Assembly: GCA_949742895.1 (NCBI GenBank)
Contig: CATJRT010000220.1
Span: 1-7,737 of the forward strand
Length of the DNA: 7,737 bases
From: an uncultured Eubacteriales bacterium
GTDB lineage: Bacteria > Bacillota_A > Clostridia > Oscillospirales > Oscillospiraceae
Direction of reading: 5' to 3'
Below are positions 6,101 through 7,737 of the stretch, piece by piece (position 1 is the stretch's first letter; each line of letters opens with the position of its first letter). The notes beneath the pieces are model-generated. The model was not told the DNA's origin and did not search any database. It saw only the letters and a program-made list of their open reading frames with translations. Position numbers and translations under genes: made by a program.

Positions 6101-6962
6101 TCACCAGGCGGTGCTCCTGGCCTACCTTGTCGTTGATCCGACCCAAGTAGGTCTCCAGGCTCTCCTTGGGCGTCACCGGGCAGCGCCAAGGGTAGGTATC
6201 GGCCTGATATACAGTGTTGGCCTCAATCTCACCCACGGCAAACTCATCCACCCACTCCCAAGTGGTCTGATTGGGGCTGCTCCACCAGTGGGTCGGGTTC
6301 TCGCCCTTCTCCCGGCATACGACCTCCACCTGATACAGATCAGGCTCAGTTACGGTTGGCTTGGTGGTGGGCTTGTCAGAGTCGTCAGGACCTGGATTCA
6401 CAGGACCGGGATCTACGGGGCCGGGATTCACGGGACCAGGATCGCTGGCGCAACTGACATGGACGGTCAAGGTGCCCTCACGCTTGGCGTTGTTTTGATT
6501 GAAGGTGACATTTACGTCCGGCTGCTTATCCCGCAGGAGCACCCAGCCATCCGTCTCGTTCCAGAAGTAATAAGCGACGGGGATGGTCTCCTCGGTGGTG
6601 ACCAGATGGTGACCCTGATGGTCGCGGTTCACATTCTCCAGACACTCATCCAGCGAATACGCGGGTGTAACGGGGCAGATATACGGATAATTCTCCGCAG
6701 TCCCGTTGTCCAGATCGTTCTCTCTGGGTTCACCAACACTAAACTGATCGGGAGTAGTGGCCCAGTTGTTGTCGTTCGTGTAGCTCCAGTAATGGGCACC
6801 GTTCTCTTGACACATGACAACCACCTGATACAGGTCATTATCGGCATCAATAGTCGGCTTTGCCGACGGTCCGGCGGTATCTTCCGCCGCAAACGCCATT
6901 CCCGGCAGCAGCGTCAGCATCATGCCGACTGCCAGCAGGACTGACAATATACGTCTCTTCAT
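3159..6962 (-). CDS. S-layer-anchored multidomain surface protein (duplicated N-domain, BspA LRR, InlB-type repeats, 3x SLH)
   Basis: 1267 residues, predicted to sit on the cell wall. The start at 6962 has AAGGAGG 6 nt upstream and gives a textbook signal peptide (M-K-R-R, hydrophobic core, cleavage A-F-A/A-E-D near 26). A reading from 7049 lacks a ribosome site. Domains: ~40-172 and ~205-336, two copies of an unrecognised three-Cys domain joined by a PGPVN/PGPVD linker; ~340-532, an unrecognised beta-rich region ending in a short Gly-X-Y stretch with RGD (510-512); ~533-632, unrecognised; ~665-774, five BspA/LRR_5-type leucine-rich repeats (I-G-x-x-A-F pattern); ~857-1032, InlB B / Listeria-Bacteroides-type repeats (YTVTFDPNGG, GFTFDGW, ITARW); 1036-1080, Pro/Glu linker; 1081-1267, three SLH domains with TRGM, TREQ and TRSE in the TRAE position. 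SLH triplets bind secondary cell-wall polymer, and BspA and InlB-type repeats are common in adhesins. An adhesive or substrate-contact role is inferred. No catalytic motif was seen. It lies between a paralogous SLH gene and the beta-helix gene, all in one direction. Confidence 0.93.
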   Translation of the reverse strand: MKRRILSVLLAVGMMLTLLPGMAFAAEDTAGPSAKPTIDADNDLYQVVVMCQENGAHYWSYTNDNNWATTPDQFSVGEPRENDLDNGTAENYPYICPVTPAYSLDECLENVNRDHQGHHLVTTEETIPVAYYFWNETDGWVLLRDKQPDVNVTFNQNNAKREGTLTVHVSCASDPGPVNPGPVDPGPVNPGPDDSDKPTTKPTVTEPDLYQVEVVCREKGENPTHWWSSPNQTTWEWVDEFAVGEIEANTVYQADTYPWRCPVTPKESLETYLGRINDKVGQEHRLVTTELPVAYYYYNSETSEWEFVKDTDANPNCTVSTDGKDTWFLSIEVTCAEQTGPVWLTSMNIMGYDLFTKSPDKLPDTADGKYLVLAQSGVQGDTDVYALYLNPAAGSSGDGVLQGGSCAVKLAMEDGQLVGYTADSNEKIALEKLLMTVEAVEEGFTISNGGLYMGFPNKIAEATPATISVNSRSSVSGAYQLTGGGRYVSLYVKGMNAAKPEWKTNFWGPRGDPGQSGDNGSSYIYFLHTHVEDGKTVAAFDSEGNELQDVGGYFIIPAGGYIKVEDEVTFTVPNFVQNVELHKNYASNLVMNADGGFGVMGCTITMQDGTTTTSITRSGSAGSGVTFARTADNRLYFGGEGAMTDYSSHNTDVPVWLDGMGDRTLKSVFIGEGVTSVGSNAFKFTALSSVTLSEGLEMIGDGAFESCCIRSIEIPGTVTDIGVNAFKGCLNLRSIELPESVISIGSNAFANCTRLRSVTFAGSLGSIPNGAFQAMSGYGQLNLVFQADAPASAYSDFEGMLPFLHQNGAIVYTQDAPSASLLASGGTDAYFAVLGGVSLSGIELSSGVLPGLPAKDGKAFTGWQVGDTMAALPAGSAVSGQPAGTAFTARWGGDYTVACTVTIDGVGYTVAQGQTMGNQMPADPTREGMRFTGWVDASGAPFTADTPIAGNTVVTSTWVEIPAYTVTFDPNGGVLAGRGSITLYEGEQLTLFQIPDITRVGFTFDGWFNADGSRFLGAIVTNDMTITARWTEQGSEPDVPEGPNTPIGGGSTVIIPPAPVESGSPVEPSEPPEDINEPDTPLGELPFIDVDKEAWYADSVVYVCAKGLMKGISDMEFAPKATLTRGMMAQVMHNMAENPKTDVSSMFADLNGKYYTEAVAWGVANGVLKGYSETTFGGEDDLTREQMAVMLYRYAEAQGLGKDVDMTVLDGFTDSAQVSGWAKEAVAWAVENGLLKGRGNNNLDPRTNITRSEVAAVLERYSKLFLS
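3162..3725 (-). repeat. Three SLH domains (cell-wall anchor) of the 1267-residue protein
   Basis: Residues ~1080-1267 hold three consecutive SLH units. They start at P-F-I-D-V-D-K-E-A-W, F-A-D-L-N-G-K-Y-Y and F-T-D-S-A-Q-V-S-G-W. Each has an A-V-x-W/Y-x-x-x-x-G-L/V-x-K-G helix and a TRAE-like motif (TRGM, TREQ, TRSE). The only clear acidic TRxE match is the third. The block is closely related in sequence to the C-terminus encoded at 7111-7686. Confidence 0.9.
4641..4970 (-). repeat. BspA-type leucine-rich repeat array
   Basis: Five units of about 22-23 residues (protein residues ~665-774) follow the pattern L-x-S-V/I-x-L/I-x-x-x-V-x-x-I-G-x-x-A-F-x-x-C. Examples are LRSIELPESVISIGSNAF and IRSIEIPGTVTDIGVNAF. 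This is the LRR_5 / BspA signature found in surface proteins of gut and oral bacteria, where it forms a curved binding surface. The array is short. The second to fourth units match best; the first (FKFT) and last (FQAM) are degenerate caps. Confidence 0.85.
5955..6845 (-). repeat. Tandem duplication of an unrecognised three-cysteine domain
   Basis: Residues ~40-172 and ~205-336 align along their length. Shared blocks are D-L-Y-Q-V-x-V-x-C, a H-Y/W-W-S motif, F-S/A-V-G-E, Y-P-x-x-C-P-V-T-P-x-x-S-L, H-x-L-V-T-T-E, P-V-A-Y-Y-x-x-N, and a final V-x-C. Three Cys per copy (51/216, 96/261, 171/334) are kept in register. The copies are diverged, with several small insertions, so the duplication is old. 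They are separated by a Pro/Gly linker. I do not recognise the family. Confidence 0.75.
6388..6447 (-). repeat. Four imperfect 15-bp tandem repeats encoding a PGPVN/D linker
   Basis: Four consecutive 15-bp units of the type GGACCGGGATTCACG (plus-strand reading) begin at 6388, 6403, 6418 and 6433. They encode PGPV(N/D) units at residues ~173-193, a stiff, extended linker between the two duplicated domains. Such units can gain or lose copies by slippage in steps of five residues without breaking the frame. Confidence 0.8.
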
Positions 6963-6968
6963 AACGGA

Positions 6969-6975
6969 CCTCCTT
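6969..6975 (-). promoter_or_regulatory. Ribosome binding site of the 1267-residue SLH protein
   Basis: AAGGAGG on the minus strand, 6 nt before the ATG at 6962-6960. It fixes the start at the signal peptide and argues against the upstream in-frame ATG at 7049-7047, which lies inside a hairpin. Confidence 0.85.
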
Positions 6976-6986
6976 TTGAGATGATC

Positions 6987-7085
6987 GCGGCGCGTACAGC
7001 GCCGCCCTGGCTCCGGCCCGCCGGAGACGGACCGGAGCAGGTTCGTCATGCTTCCGCATGACGCCTGACGGCATCATGCCGTCAG
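6987..7085 (-). other. Cluster of four consecutive hairpins in the spacer between the two SLH genes
   Basis: In transcription order: stem 7077-7085/7065-7073 (9 bp, 3-nt loop); stem 7056-7063/7044-7051 (8 bp, TTCC loop on the plus strand); stem 7032-7038/7010-7016 (7 bp, 15-nt loop), with an alternative 6-bp partner for the same arm at 7021-7026; and stem 6999-7005/6987-6993 (7 bp, all G/C). The last ends 11 nt before the ribosome site of the downstream gene. None is followed by a T-run, so none is an ordinary intrinsic terminator. The spacer between the genes is 148 nt, and most of it is potentially base-paired. Confidence 0.6.
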
Positions 7086-7110
7086 AAGCATACTTTCATC
7101 GAGCTGCGGC

Positions 7111-7737
7111 TTACGCCAGGAACAGCTTGCTGTAACGGTCCAGGATGGCAGCCGCCTCAGCGCGGGTGATGGTGGCCCTGGGGTCCAGGGTGCCGTCGGT
7201 GCGGCCAATCACCAGCTCGTTGGCTACCGCCCAGGCCATGGCCTCCTCCGCCCAGGCGGAGACGCGCTCATGGTCGGAGAACTGCTCCAGCACGCTGGCG
7301 TCCACGCTCACATCCTGCTTGTCGATCAGCTGGGCGTAGCGGTACAGCAGGGTAGCCAGCTGCTGACGGTTCAGGGCGTCCTCGCCGCCGAATTCCGTCT
7401 CGCTGTAGCCCTTGATGACGCCGGTCTCAGCGCCCCAGGCTACGGCATCGGCGTAGTTCACGCCGTCCGCCAGGTCCAGGAAGGAGGCAGAATCCTCAAT
7501 CTCCGGCTTCTGAGCCAGAGCATACAGCGCCTTGGCCATCATGCCACGGGTCATGGCGTCCTCGGGAGCGAAAAGCAGCTCGCTCACGCCCTCCATCAGA
7601 CCCTTGGCAACCACGTTGGCAATGTTCTGGGCGTACCACTTCTCATGGTCCACGTCAATGAAGGGCAGCTCGCCCAGCGGGGTGTCGCCGTCGTCGATCT
7701 CTTCATCCGGGTTCGGGATAACAATTTCCGGCACCAC
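7111..7737 (-). CDS. C-terminal part of an SLH-domain surface protein (5' end outside the window)
   Basis: The frame is open to the window edge, so only the last 208 residues are visible. The GTG codons at the edge are probably internal Val codons of a Pro/Asp/Glu-rich linker (V-V-P-E-I-V-I-P-N-P-D-E-E), not a start. Three SLH domains follow, at about residues 24-71, 84-136 and 152-205, with TRGM, NRQQ and TRAE at the TRAE position. The protein ends RYSKLFLA, almost the same as RYSKLFLS in the next gene. In three ungapped blocks compared by eye, 90 of 136 positions are identical to that neighbour. SLH triplets hold proteins non-covalently on secondary cell-wall polymer; what this protein displays is outside the window. 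It is upstream of, and in the same direction as, the two other large genes, with no clear terminator between. Confidence 0.9.
   Translation of the reverse strand: MVPEIVIPNPDEEIDDGDTPLGELPFIDVDHEKWYAQNIANVVAKGLMEGVSELLFAPEDAMTRGMMAKALYALAQKPEIEDSASFLDLADGVNYADAVAWGAETGVIKGYSETEFGGEDALNRQQLATLLYRYAQLIDKQDVSVDASVLEQFSDHERVSAWAEEAMAWAVANELVIGRTDGTLDPRATITRAEAAAILDRYSKLFLA

Noticed and set aside
6111..6944. Plus-strand open frame opposite the duplicated N-terminal domains
   Set aside because: Again the codon-aligned antisense phase; the composition is not protein-like and no start signal is seen.
6963..7049. N-terminal extension of the SLH/LRR protein from the ATG at 7049
   Set aside because: It has no Shine-Dalgarno, lies in a structured spacer, and would place 29 Arg-rich residues before an otherwise perfect signal peptide.
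7087..7092. TATGCT as a possible -10 box for a separate promoter of the SLH/LRR gene
   Set aside because: There is no -35 box at 16-18 nt, no extended TG, and the transcript would start inside the first hairpin. Too weak to call.

Overview
The window looks like chromosomal DNA from a GC-rich, Gram-positive gut-type Clostridia (Oscillospiraceae-like: Flavonifractor, Intestinimonas and relatives). This is inferred from three things: S-layer homology (SLH) anchors combined with BspA-type leucine-rich repeats and Listeria/Bacteroides-type (InlB B) repeats, Gram-positive signal peptides behind strong AAGGAG(G) ribosome sites, and the codon style. I cannot name a species.

All supported genes lie on the minus strand, so transcription reads from high to low coordinates. 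In that order: (1) 7737-7111, the C-terminal end of a surface protein with three SLH domains, running off the window; (2) a 148-nt spacer holding four consecutive hairpins without a T-tract; (3) 6962-3159, a 1267-residue secreted surface protein (signal peptide, duplicated ~130-residue cysteine-containing domain, uncharacterised middle, BspA LRRs, InlB-type repeats, Pro-rich linker, three SLH domains); (4) a 99-nt spacer with one very GC-rich hairpin; (5) 3059-309, a 916-residue secreted protein (signal peptide, CBM4/9-like module, two Ig-like modules, right-handed parallel beta-helix); (6) a terminator-like hairpin region; (7) an extended -10 promoter, and the first 38 codons of another protein starting at TTG (115-1), which runs off the left edge.

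Working model (inference): the two SLH proteins are held non-covalently on the cell wall and look like adhesin or substrate-contact proteins. The beta-helix protein carries a carbohydrate-binding module and has the fold of polysaccharide lyases and related enzymes, so it may act on host or dietary glycans near the surface. No intrinsic terminator is visible between the three large genes, so co-transcription is plausible. The only convincing terminator follows the beta-helix gene.

The least explained parts are the duplicated three-cysteine domain and the 340-632 region of the 1267-residue protein, which includes a short collagen-like stretch with an RGD, and the hairpin-filled spacers. I saw no tRNA, rRNA, CRISPR array, insertion sequence or phage gene.
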